From Hormiphora californensis (Eukaryota; Ctenophora; Tentaculata; Cydippida; Pleurobrachiidae), in the NCBI GenBank assembly GCA_020137815.1, contig CM035354.1, forward strand, positions 3,879,342 through 3,943,341: a stretch of DNA of 64,000 nucleotides, in the 5' to 3' direction. The notes beneath the pieces are model-generated. The model saw only the letters and a list, made by a program, of their open reading frames with translations, was not told the DNA's origin and ran no database searches. Of this stretch, positions 53,196 through 64,000 are shown piece after piece (position 1 is the first letter of the stretch; each line of letters begins with the position of its first letter). A program made the position numbers and the translations under genes.

Positions 53196-56100
53196 ATGGA
53201 ATCTGGCAGTGGATTGTTTGTTAGGCGGAGCCCCATATCTTATTCAGCACAATTTGGGTAGGTTATATAGCTACATTTGTAAATTCGATTCTAAATCTGA
53301 TCTGATTACTGTAAAAAACAATTAATTTCTCTCTCTCTCTGGAATATGAGGGATTGCAAAGGTTCCCGCTGTATATCAAAATATCTGCTGCAAAATGAAA
53401 TAGGGGACTGCAGCAGAGGGAATACCCCCTGGAAAATTCCAGGGGGTATTCCAGGTAGCATGGGGATCTATTGATGTAATGGTTATGAGTATGTGATCGG
53501 GGATGTGACGGATGAATCATGAATATCACGATCTTCTAAACCCTGAATGTCTCTCTTTACAACAAATCCCCCCTTTTTTCAGGTATTCGATTGGTCACGT
53601 ACTCAACGATCTTTGTTCAGCATGTTGGTTTTCCTATCTTATTGTGTTCCTGACAGACATCCAGGGAAAAAGCAGTGATTTCGCTGGAGTTCTCATGTTA
53701 GCAGGACAGGTTAGTACATTACTGCTTAGGAATAGACCCTGATTACTATTTGTACAACTACATTAGTAGATTAGTACAACACACATGTTGCCTAGTCCAA
53801 ACTCTCTCTAAACTGGTGAAAATATGAACAATACAATTTAATTGTCCTGTCGAGTGTAGTACACTGCAGTTGTTGTATAGTTGAGAGCGAGGGCAGGCTT
53901 TTCACTAAATGTACATGTAGATTTGTAGGGGAAGTTAGGATTCGTGCTATTATAAGGGAAGGTGGTGTGGGAAGGGTGATGTGGTATGGTGGTGTGGTAT
54001 TAGTTAGCAGGGATCGGGCAGGTGCATAGCTGGTTTATAATGACACCCTCTTGGAGCCGGGAGTCCACTAAACGGTTCCCCATGCAGCATGTGCCCAATT
54101 ACTACACTGTACCCACTGTACCCAATTACCCACTGTACCCACGTGGAAAGCACACCTGTAAATTTGCTCCGTTACTCACTATTATACCGCCCTATTGCTC
54201 CCTCCCTCTCTCAAGTCATCGCTACGTGCAGACCAGCTGTGATAGTGTAGTAATTGGGCACATGGACTGCTGCATGGGGAACCGTTTAGTCCACCACAAT
54301 GTTAACATGCTTCATAAATCATAGATCTTCAAAAAGAGTTCTCTGTAAAACATGACAATGGTAGTGGTACAGAGTGTACCATTTTGGTTCTCAGTAAAAT
54401 ATAATGATGGTAGTGGTACAGAGTGTACCATTTTGGTAAAACTTTCAACAAGTATTTGCCGCTGACTCCTTATCGACACATGTTTTCACCACACCCCCGT
54501 TCTACATGCGTCATGTACTCCCGTACATGCGTCACATTATTTTATCTGCGTCATCTGACCCTAGAGACTATGAAAATTCGGATGGGAATTTATCCAATTC
54601 CATTCTTATCATTCTTATGTTATCTCTCTCACGAGAAAGCCTAGTAACTTGAGCCAACATTCAACCTATACCCAACATTCTGGGACACTATCACATGCTA
54701 TATCAGCCATCGTACGTGTTTCAAGCAGACCCGTGTTATCAGAAGTCACATGGAACCTTAGTGAATTCATTAGATTTTGGAGTACTGCGGTTGGACACCG
54801 ATTTTCCGGGATCCTTGGTGGAAGCCTTTTTTCCCGGTATATTGGGGTGCCCGGTATATTGGGGTGAAGCATTTTTTTAGTTACCTCCCTCGGTGCAAAT
54901 AATAGTGGCCCGGAAATGTAGGATCATAAACAAGCGTTCTAGAAAAAGTTTGAAAACAAAAGGTACGTGATTTAAGGGATCTCTGTTTGTGTTCGATCCC
55001 CAGTCGGTCCCCCCTTTAGTTGTCATGCTATATTACATATAGGCGGCTTGGCTGAAAGGGGCTTGGAAAGTCGGGTGATGTTGTGGGTGAATTAGGATTT
55101 TCTAGATTCTCGGAAGATCACAATTTATCTCACTGTGTGTGTCATGTGGAGTAGGGATTCCCCGAATAATCCTCAGCTCTTTTCCATTAAACACGTAGTA
55201 AATTGAGTGTTTGTTTAGAGCACACATTCTCTGTACAGTGTACACGGAGCCCAATTACTGATCCATTATTGGAGAATTTCTGACAGTGATTGTTTGGGAA
55301 TTGGGATCATTAGTGAGTATAGGACAAATATCGGTACATTGGGATGGGATTGTAATTGGGGGGGTTGTCATGGGATTGTCATGGGACGTGACGTATTTGG
55401 GAAATGGGATGAAATCAGGGGAATGACAACAACTCGTTACCAACTATAGTAACAATGGCACCACTTATGAATTAGATCATCAAGTAGAACTACTAATCTC
55501 TCTACTACTCATTGCCCAGTTTTACTATTCATGTTCCTTCTCATGCTCTGTCTCACAACTGCTGCAGACACCACCTACCCCCCTCCCACTAACATACCCC
55601 CCTTCCCCCCCCCCCCAATTTAACAGATCCCTTTCCACAGATTGCAGATGGTTTAGCGACCCCATTAGTAGGGATATGTATAGATAAAATCAATAACTCC
55701 TATGGAAAGCGAAAGACATGGCATGCCATAGGGACACTTTTCGTTGCTTTATCTTTTGCCTTTGTGTTTCACAAATGTTTTGGTTGTGAAGGTTCCTCCA
55801 TGCTCGTTCAACAGATTTATTACGGGTAAATATCCGCACTCTGTTATAGTTTTAGTTTTTTGGGGGAGTTATCTATTTAAAAGTGCAAGCCAACTAATCC
55901 ATTACCCCCTAACTCTTACAGGGTGTTTATTGTGCTGTTCCAATTCGGATGGGCTAGTACACAAATTGCTCATCTCTCCCTGATACCCGTTTTGACGGTT
56001 GATAAGCGGAAAATTGTTTTCCTCAATGCTGTCAGGTATGTCTTATTCGCATAAATTGCCAGTACAACTGTTACAGTAGGCGAAACAATAACACACCACT

Positions 56101-59100
56101 TTCGCGGCTGTAGAAATCATGTGATTTAACCGTCCTGTGTTATGGAAGGCGCGCATGCTTGCTTATGATGAGAATACTCCAGCGGTAGCATTTGGTATGA
56201 CGCGCGCGCATTTAGCCTTCTGAGAATCTCGTATAACGTGTGATATCGATCCCATTCCAGATCAAGCTTGGTGGGACCGTTATCACACTTGGTGAAGCGA
56301 CTTATCCCTGCATCGACTGACATTGTCTGACAGGGCGAAAGCTTGGGAGAATTTACCACTCAGCTTACCACTGTTCCTGTTATAGGCCCGAGAAATTGCA
56401 TAAGAGATTGAATTCCATCTAGTTTAAGCCAGAAATGCTATTATGAAAATTTATGCTCGTAGCATATATGCCACCTGTCGGGAAATACTGGGGGCCATAC
56501 TGTCGGGTACCTTCATGTCAGCAGGGGGGGGTCCATAATGCTATTAATAATAGCATTTTGAATTCCTCCTGATTGTATTGTGAATCCTATTTTCGCCATT
56601 TTAGTATCTCATCTAAAGGTTGCACAATGCACACTAGACAAATCTGTCTGGCCAATGCTCTGACAGAGACAACACGGGGCTCCATTATATTTTCAGGTCT
56701 GGACTTACATTTGTCTGTGGTATTATGGTGTATGTTATAATGTGGTTCCTTCTGCACTTGGAAGGATCTGACTCTGATTCACTGGGACCGGAAGATGCCC
56801 CCGCATTTGAGGTACAGAACTTTTAGCTAGTCGGTGTTGTTACAAGATTATAGGGCATCAGGCCTTGTTTAACAATATGTTTATGTAGACCTAGTTTGTT
56901 ATGATAGTGATATAAGGAAGTGGTAGGCACTTGCAAAAACGTGGTTCGATCACATCAGCTGAAGTCTGTAGTTGATATACCGTTTTTGCAAGTGCCTACC
57001 ACTTCCTTATATCACTATCATAACAAACTAGGTCTACATAAACATATTTGTCCCATATTTGTAGCTTCACAGTTCACACTTGGTGCGAATAAAGCACAAC
57101 AAGCTGTTATGTTACTGCCTACTGGTAAACCAGGTTTAACTTACACATAACAAGTTTCAACCCTTGTTTTCAGAATTTGAGCTACGTCGTTATTGGAATT
57201 GGACTGGCGTGTTCCCTTGTGTTCCACATCCTGGTTAAAGAGACCAGTGACGAGGAGCTAGCAGCACAGGTACAACCCCGGCACCTTGTCTTGTTCGACC
57301 CTGTCTCTTGAGATCTCACAAAGGGTACCGGCTGGGAATATCTCGTCGGGAGACGGTATTATCTTTTACCGATATCATGGGTCGTTAGATTCTGTGCATT
57401 TCCATCTACTGATTGCCATGTCTGGTGGGTTGTGCATTGCACCACTGCACCAATTTAAAAGTAATCTCCTCCACGTCTCACAATAACAATCGGCTGTTTT
57501 AGGTTGAGGAACAGAGGTTATTGAAGGAGGAGAAACCACGACAGAAGAGGAAAATATCAGATTGGTTTAAACAGAAAAAGTTCTATCTTGTAAGTTTTTA
57601 CGGGGTGGTTGTCATAGTAACAAATGGTCATGTGTTGTTGTACTCAACAAGTCATGTGGTAAATGGACTTAATGGCATGGTAATGCCAATCGTTATCGGC
57701 CATCGAAGTGTTTTTATACTGTCAAGTTTTAACTCAATTAGTGAATGACCACTACTTAGATTTAAACACCATTCCCTCTCTCTCTGCAGATTGGTCTAAT
57801 GTACATGTTTACAAGACTGACAGTGAACGTACCCCAAGTGTACCTCCCCAAATACCTCACCAAGGCACTAGCGCTGAAGAAAGAAAGTATTGCCTTCTTC
57901 CCACTAATGATGCTTATCTGCTCTGTAGTTGGTGAGTTGACTTGTTTTGTAGGGGGTTACAAGAGTTGACGGAACTTTATTCAGAGTGACTCAACAAGAT
58001 TTTCAGTTTTTTTAAAAATGTTTGTACAATAATTTCAGGGAGTTTTCTGTCTCGGTTCATTGTCAAGTACATTGGAAAGAGGGCTACGTACGTGATTGGA
58101 GCAGTACTTGCCATTTCAAGCTCTGTCTGGTTCCAATTCCAGGTAGGCCCATCTCATTGCAATGCCATCTCCCTCTCTTTATTACATCAACGATGACCCT
58201 ACCCCTACACTAGACGGTAGACCCCCTCACCCCCTTTCAGCCCCCACACTAACCCCCTCACCCCCATTCAGCCCCACACTAACCCCCTCTCCCCATTCAG
58301 CCCCTGTCAGACCTGTGTCTCACATACGGCGCTACAGCCTTGATGGGTGCTGGTAGCAGTATAATGTTGGTACTCAGCCTTAGCATGACTGCCGACCTCA
58401 TTGGAATTCACTCGGTAAGTTGGGAACTGTTTGTAGGTAACTGTTGTTATAACCTACATCGTAAGATATGAGCTATTTCTACTAAGTTCGCATCATTCCG
58501 AGAAAGACGTATTTCTCGGAATGATGTGAACTAGGCTCTGTAGCCTGTAACATGTTATAACACAATTAGGCCCGAAACCGATCAGGGAGGCTCTCTATAA
58601 TCCCATATTACTGTATCCTTAGAAACCATCTGTTACAACTGCACGATATATTTCATGCCCAACAACCCTAACAGGAGACTGGTGCCTTTGTCTATGGATC
58701 TATGTCTCTCCTGGATAAGATAACAAATGGTGTGGTCATTGCTCTCATCCAACATTACCATCCAAACGAGGACTGCACGGATGTGTCAACGTGTCCCCTT
58801 GCAAAGTTCTACCGGTGAGTGAATTGACACGATTTGGTTTTGCAGATCAACCTAGCAAGTCATGAGTCACACTATAAATCTTGCCCTGCCCACTATTTTA
58901 CCATCTTTTCCACCCCCAGGTATGTTATGTTCCTGGTACCGGGAGTTTCAGCAGTCTGTGGGACCCTCGCTGTCCTGTTTCTGGTGTGTAATAGTATGGC
59001 TAACCGAAGGAAGTCCCCCTCCCCAGGAGCAGGAAAACTATGTGATGCTCTTCACACGCAATCAGGTAGGGAACATCGATACATTACAACTTTATATGTA

Positions 59101-59736
59101 GTAGTATAGCTTGGATCTGCACATCATGCCTAAAGTTGTGGCGGATAGCTTGGGCCTGGGAACAGGATCTATGTATACCTCTAGTTGGGCCGGGTAGCTT
59201 GTGTCTGTGAATAGGACATTTGGAGTGTGGGTACCTTGAGTTGTGGTGGGATGTTTGCGATCAGTCATCAGAAGTTCTCGGAAATTACTAAATAGATCAA
59301 TCAGACTCTGAATCAGAGCAGGATTCTAGAAATAGAGGTGGGGATTCCAGGGACAGGGACATTATAATGAGAGCGACGGTGGAGTTCTGAATTTCTTGGA
59401 AATTCAAGTTATGGCCTATGCTAGTTCATAAGAAACGTGACGCATAACCAAGCAGTTCTTAGAAAACGTGTTTTCTGGTAGTTTCCGGTAATTTGTCTTT
59501 CTCGATTCACTTTCTTTAAAACTAAGAAACTGGCCGCATGCGGCCGCAAAACTAAGAAGTTCGGTCGCATGAAGTATATCGAAGACGAAATTTCGAAGAA
59601 ATCCAGATATAGCTTGTGATAGTTTTCCACTCCCTTCAATCTACTAATACCCTGTATTTCAGTGGGCTCATCCCCAGGATCAAGTCGTTATGGTGTTATC
59701 GAGGAGAATTCAGAGTCGGATGGAAACAGTATTTAG
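53196..59736 (+). CDS. MFSD12-like major facilitator transporter, 13 exons, 501 aa
   Basis: Polytopic membrane transporter; vertebrate MFSD12 acts in lysosomes and melanosomes and is needed for cystine import. Exons: 53196-53257, 53583-53709, 55641-55825, 55922-56035, 56697-56811, 57174-57269, 57503-57589, 57790-57931, 58039-58142, 58301-58414, 58675-58814, 58920-59065, 59663-59736; phases agree. Family signatures: [20 protein letters not shown] at the first helix, [15 protein letters not shown] with the inter-helix loop [45 protein letters not shown], and [14 protein letters not shown]. About 12 helices, with a charged central loop (exons 6-7, [10 protein letters not shown]). The short Ser/Glu-rich C-tail ends DGNSI. 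Human MFSD12 is 480 aa, similar. Several introns carry hairpin elements. Substrate here is inferred only. Confidence 0.93.
53419..53452. repeat. Perfect 34-bp hairpin
   Basis: Arms GGAATACCCCCTGGAA and TTCCAGGGGGTATTCC with a 2-base centre, in the first intron of the transporter. Confidence 0.9.
54067..54290. mobile_element. 224-bp foldback element
   Basis: ACTAAACGGTTCCCCATGCA at the left mirrors TGCATGGGGAACCGTTTAGT at the right; arms continue through GTGCCCAATTACTACACT with one 6-bp indel. Transporter intron 2. Confidence 0.85.
54343..54440. repeat. Two-copy ~54-bp tandem repeat
   Basis: ATGGTAGTGGTACAGAGTGTACCATTTTGGT occurs twice in tandem; each copy contains the palindrome GGTACAGAGTGTACC. 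Confidence 0.85.
56874..57048. mobile_element. 175-bp foldback element
   Basis: Arms of about 75 bp (AATATGTTTATGTAGACCTA ... TAGGTCTACATAAACATATT) are essentially perfect, including GTGGTAGGCACTTGCAAAAACG, around a ~35-bp loop. Transporter intron 5. Confidence 0.9.
58485..58532. repeat. 48-bp hairpin
   Basis: 21-bp arms AGTTCGCATCATTCCGAGAA(A) / TTTCTCGGAATGATGTGAACT with one mismatch, 6-base loop. Transporter intron. Confidence 0.85.
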
Positions 59737-60240
59737 TGAACTACTACTATTGTGGTCACAATGAATTAACTTTGTTCCACAAAGCAGTCAAATGAAGTGG
59801 CGTCAGTTCAGATTTATTCTTTAGGAGACATCATCTTCCCGACCCCTGTACAGTACGAAAAGTCGATTTTTCAGAACTGAGAGAAATGAACTCTTAGATT
59901 GTAATATTGTGGCAGTTCACTGCTGGTTAAGTGTGTGTGCCATCTGTTTACTGTTTATACATATTGAGAATCCTAAAAATCACTATCATTATTTTTGTTT
60001 TAGAGTCGCATTCTGGAAATTAGAGTTGAATCCCTTTAATTTAGTCCCAGTTGTCAAACTCCATAGTTGATTTCTTGGTAGTGCCCTCAAGCCACTAATT
60101 TAACTCCGAAATCCAATAGAGATATTAAATATGTTGATGATAAATTAAGAGTTTATATAAACAGATTATACATTGTTGTTGTTTATGTTGTTGTTTGAGA
60201 GATGTTTTATTCATGCAGGGTTTCATGTTGGTCAGGTATG

Positions 60241-60310
60241 CTGCCTGGCGGCGCCCACCCAATCTGAGCGCACTTTTGAGAATCAAAACGGGGTCGGCGC
60301 CGCCAGACAG
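60241..60310. repeat. 70-bp inverted-repeat element
   Basis: CTGCCTGGCGGCGCC at the left mirrors GGCGCCGCCAGACAG at the right (one mismatch). Confidence 0.75.
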
Positions 60311-60881
60311 CGTGTGTGTGTAATGTGTGAATTCTCTGTTTTATCAGAATTTTATCTTTTACCGGAACTTCCTAACCACCCTGTTTTTATGTGTCAGTTT
60401 AGGCTCCTTCCAGCGGGGATCGAATACAGAACACCGTAGCGCTTGTCAGCACAGAGTGACACGCATGGTCGAACACGATGTACTTGCGCGCCACGGATAT
60501 TACAAAATGGTCAATGCGCGTTACTGCACAGTGCACGTGACCACCGACCAGTGAATATCCTGGTGATATGAGTCAGAATATGGGGATTCTTGGTCGCATA
60601 ATTTCATTTCCACAAGATCAGACATCCGAAATGTGATCTGGTGACCCATGAGTCAGGGTTCCGTTGCCGCTGATCAGTTTTTAGTCAATATTCGGGACAA
60701 GTTGGTACAATTTAATCAACTTTCAAAGACACCTTCATCATGATCCGAATGGTCACGATGGACAGCGTACACCATTGCAATGCACTGCGCCAACTTGTTC
60801 AGTTGTTAAAATCTAAACTCATTCATGAATTACGGGGAAAGTTAAATATAAATGATCACATAAAATAAAGTAGATAAAATG

Positions 60882-60990
60882 CAGGAACCGACCGAATCAG
60901 GAAATACTGGTCCCTGATTGGCTGATAACCAGTCACGTGACCTGAATAACGAGTTATGATTGGTTGTTTACTTGTTTCGGTCGGTTCCTG
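60882..60990. mobile_element. 109-bp hAT-like MITE with 8-bp target duplication
   Basis: Perfect 15-bp terminal repeats CAGGAACCGACCGAA / TTCGGTCGGTTCCTG, flanked on both sides by ATAAAATG. An 8-bp duplication and CAG-initial ends are typical of hAT. A related fragment lies in the LINE ORF1 region (16441-16510). Confidence 0.88.
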
Positions 60991-61230
60991 ATAAAATGTA
61001 TGAAATGGATTTCAGTCCCAGTCTTTCGTCTTGCTACCAGGCAATCATGCACCACACGTCCAGTCAACAAACCACACCTATCAATTGGGTATGATATCCC
61101 CTGAGCTCCCTCCTTTGCTGTACTAGCTCGTACCCAAACCAGTCAACAGTTAATATTTTAATTTGTTGAGTATATAACAAATTTTGATACGGATATAAAC
61201 CATGCAATTCAAGTCTCTATTAGAGTTCTC

Positions 61231-61520
61231 TCATCCCCCCACTAAGGGTGAACAAGTTGGGGATCGTTTGGTAGATGCGGGTGATGCCATGGGAGATCCA
61301 CGTCTAGATGATGCTGGGGACACTTTAGGGGACCGTTTAGCTGAGCACTGGGAGGATCGGGGTGAGAACTTCCGGGCCATGTTCGGCGTCATCTCCACGA
61401 CACATCCCGCGTTATGAGCCCCAGTCGAGAGAGATGTCATTGTGGTTGTGTAGTGGACGGGGCCTCCTCCACGACTCGTTCTAGACCGCCTCGTCCGCAA
61501 CCGAGACAGGGAAGTACTCA
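61231..61520 (-). CDS. Terminal exon of an unrecognised minus-strand gene (Ser/Pro- and Arg-rich)
   Basis: After a good acceptor (TTTCTTTCAG at ~61530-61521) an open frame of 96 codons runs to TGA at 61231. It holds Arg-rich RLRTRRSRTSRGGG and then several basic SP motifs (KRSPKVSP, RRGSPMASP, TKRSPTCSP), the look of a disordered, kinase-regulated tail. Upstream exons would be at higher coordinates, but I found none I can support. The opposite strand also has an Asp/Gly-rich 71-codon ORF, probably the shadow. Confidence 0.4.
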
Positions 61521-61892
61521 CTGAAAGAAAGGAGGGTTATGAATTAGGAATTGGGAGAGATAATATAATATATTTGTTGTACATTATTCATGCAGGGTAT
61601 AATTTAGCGATTTTCCTCCAATTGGTATCCATAGGATCAAGGTATTGAATTAAATTGTTCCTTGTAGTTTTATTAATTTATTAGTTTTATGAGATAAGAA
61701 CGCCCAGTTAGAGTTACAACAAGCAATCCCAGCACAGCACAGTTACACATAAAGGCCAGCGGGGGTACAGCAGCAGGTTTATAGAACTAGCATAATATCA
61801 CAATCATATTTTAGTTACAGCTCAGTCAGCAAGACACCATTTACACAGCAAGACAAACTCAGAACATAACTCAGAGTAGATTACACGACAGC

Positions 61893-62036
61893 TTGAGCTG
61901 TTACTCTCAGAGGTTACACAGCTGTTACTCTCAGAGGTTACACAGCTGTTACTCTCAGAGGTTACACAGCTGTTACTCATGGAGGTTACACAGCTGTTAC
62001 TCTCAGAGGTTACACAGCTGTTACCCAGAGGTTACA
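61893..62036. repeat. 24-bp minisatellite, six units
   Basis: GCTGTTACTCTCAGAGGTTACACA repeated six times with few changes, contiguous. Confidence 0.92.
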
Positions 62037-62354
62037 CAATACACAGCTCGGTTAACACATGAGAGGGGGAGGGTTACGTTTTGTTAGATCGCCTCGAGCT
62101 ATTAAATCCCGCCCTGGTGGTTGTTGAAGCCCGACTGCTGACAGTTAGTCGTCGTGCTGAAAGGTTTTGTTACAGCACAAGTTAGCTCTTATAGCGCGAG
62201 ATATAGCACACACAAGGGGTCATGGTTACACGTATTAGCACACATATATAGCAGTAGTTACACGCGGGCACAGTTACCGTGGTTACCGTCCTGTTACCAT
62301 GGTTACCGCATCTCATGTACCTGCTCTTAACATTAGACTTAGCTCACAAGCCTC

Positions 62355-62975
62355 AGGGGGACCACATACAGCACTGTACTGAAATTCGCACCGCCGTATG
62401 CAGTGGTGCCTCTAACTTCAGTTCTCACTAGCACATACAACACTTTCGGTGCAAACTCCAGTACGCACTGCCGTATGTGGTGCCTCTTACTGATAAATAT
62501 CGGTGGGACTATCAGTACACAATCTCACGTGAGCTTAGCTCAGAAAAGATCAGTACGGTGCTGTATGTGCTCTTCGTACTGAACTGAAAGGTCACGTGGG
62601 GGTCACGTACACACACACCCACACCACAGCAACCAATAAGAGGCGCACGCACTCTCACTACGACAGAAAGGGCCACACCTAGAACAAGGGCGAGATTATC
62701 CGACATATCGAGAAAATATGTGCTGCAATCGGGAAAGATAAGAGAGAGATAAGTGGAGATAAACATAACAAGAGAGAGAAAAGGAGGTAGAGAGAGTTCG
62801 GTATTAGTGAGAGGAAGATATTTCACAAAAAATTACGTGTTTTTAGCTTGTTTTGAAGGTTTTTTATTGATTGTTCAGTAAGAGGCACCACATACACTCA
62901 CTGTACTGAAGTTTCCACCGACAGTATGTGGTGCGACGTTCTGGAGTTCGCACCGGTGCTGTATGTGGTCCCCCT
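62355..62975. mobile_element. 621-bp foldback element with compound arms
   Basis: AGGGGGACCACATACAGCAC at the left and GTGCTGTATGTGGTCCCCCT at the right. Inside each arm a second inverted pair (GAGGCACCACATAC / GTATGTGGTGCCTC) recurs, so the arms are themselves made of a ~100-bp palindromic unit. The centre (62570-62820) is unique. Confidence 0.82.
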
Positions 62976-63141
62976 CACATGTCACACTGAATATAGGGGT
63001 CTCACAGGTATCGGACAAAAAACAAAGCAACAAAAAAACTGACCCAGAATGTCAACCCTTATTTCCAAAATCCGACTTGTCAAGTATTTTTGGCTCAAAG
63101 AGAGCGGGTCTAATAAATGGCTGTTACCTGTTGTCACTACT

Positions 63142-63325
63142 CTATCCCTCTTTAGAGATAGGAAGGTCCGTATGCTCGCCATCCTGATCGGGTACAGCCA
63201 GGGGTTCAGGAGGGGTCCCAGGAGTATCAAACATTTCAGTATAATCCAAGTTTTCTGGGGGAGGGTTTGGAGTATGGAAACCGGAAATTACAGCTTTCTG
63301 GGCACACTTTCGTTTAAAACTTGGT
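63142..63325 (-). CDS. Possible terminal exon of an unrecognised minus-strand gene
   Basis: Open frame after an acceptor (CACGTCAG at ~63333-63326) to TAG at 63142. It reads as a Pro- and acid-rich tail (FHTPNPPPENLDY, DTPGTPPEPLAVPDQDGE), plausible as a cytoplasmic C-terminus. Remaining exons would lie beyond the right edge. No family recognised; could be chance. Confidence 0.3.

Positions 63326-64000
<675 letters not shown>

Larger units (their letters stand above)
59737..61230. other. Intergenic region after the transporter
   Basis: Transporter 3' UTR and flank. An ATTAAA near 60124 is a possible polyadenylation signal. Holds two small inverted-repeat elements (60241-60310 and 60882-60990). 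The 88-codon ORF at 60173 crosses one of these and I do not call it a gene. Confidence 0.5.
61521..63141. other. Repeat-rich region without a supported gene
   Basis: Contains a 24-bp minisatellite (61893-62036), GTTACCATGGTTACC motifs (62275-62308) and a 620-bp foldback element (62355-62975). It may be intron of the genes whose terminal exons flank it. Confidence 0.5.

Noticed and set aside
54985-55010. GTTCGATCCCC resembling a tRNA B box
   Set aside because: No A box or cloverleaf can be formed in the preceding 60 bp.
61893-62036. CRISPR-like regular repeats
   Set aside because: Contiguous 24-bp units without spacers in an animal genome: a minisatellite.

Overview
This is eukaryotic, animal (metazoan) DNA: genes split into many short GT-AG exons, long introns full of (GA)n/(TC)n microsatellites, foldback elements and a LINE retrotransposon. 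A plexin, a LIM-kinase and ShK-tailed papain proteases are animal hallmarks. The exact taxon cannot be read from the window; an invertebrate, possibly a non-bilaterian animal such as a sponge, is my guess only.

Layout. (1) 1-35663, + strand: the 3' two thirds of a plexin receptor gene, 28 exons, from just before PSI domain 2 to the stop codon; sema and PSI1 lie off the left edge. Two plexin introns host other units on the minus strand. One carries a 7.67-kb LINE (10953-18621) with a 15-bp target-site duplication, an HDV-like ribozyme fold at its 5' end, a first coding region that reads only as four spliced exons, and an intact 1439-aa endonuclease/reverse transcriptase/RNase H ORF. The other carries two secreted-protein genes: a five-thyroglobulin-type-1-domain protein (23502-25760) and a sushi protein with three copies of an unnamed ~145-aa module (27314-31007). 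(2) 36734-49513, + strand: LIM-domain kinase (LIM-LIM-PDZ-kinase, 584 aa), with a papain-family cysteine protease bearing a ShK domain (41099-43242, minus) inside one intron. (3) 53196-59736, + strand: an MFSD12-like major facilitator transporter (501 aa). (4) 59737-64000: mostly repeats, with two isolated minus-strand terminal exons of unrecognised genes.

How the genes relate: plexin (semaphorin receptor) and LIMK (cofilin kinase) belong to connected cytoskeletal guidance pathways in other animals, but nothing here shows co-regulation. All three nested host genes are antisense, begin with a signal peptide, and end in or beside tandem repeats. The Tg1 family includes inhibitors of papain-like proteases and a papain-like protease sits about 15 kb away; a functional link is speculation.

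The most unusual unit is the LINE: ribozyme-like 5' terminus, intron-bearing ORF1, intact ORF2 and a (TAGA)n tail. A family of three ~1-kb foldback elements with TA target duplications (21304, 25887, 36916), a separate 1.36-kb palindrome (50256) and several smaller hairpin elements make up much of the remaining noncoding DNA.
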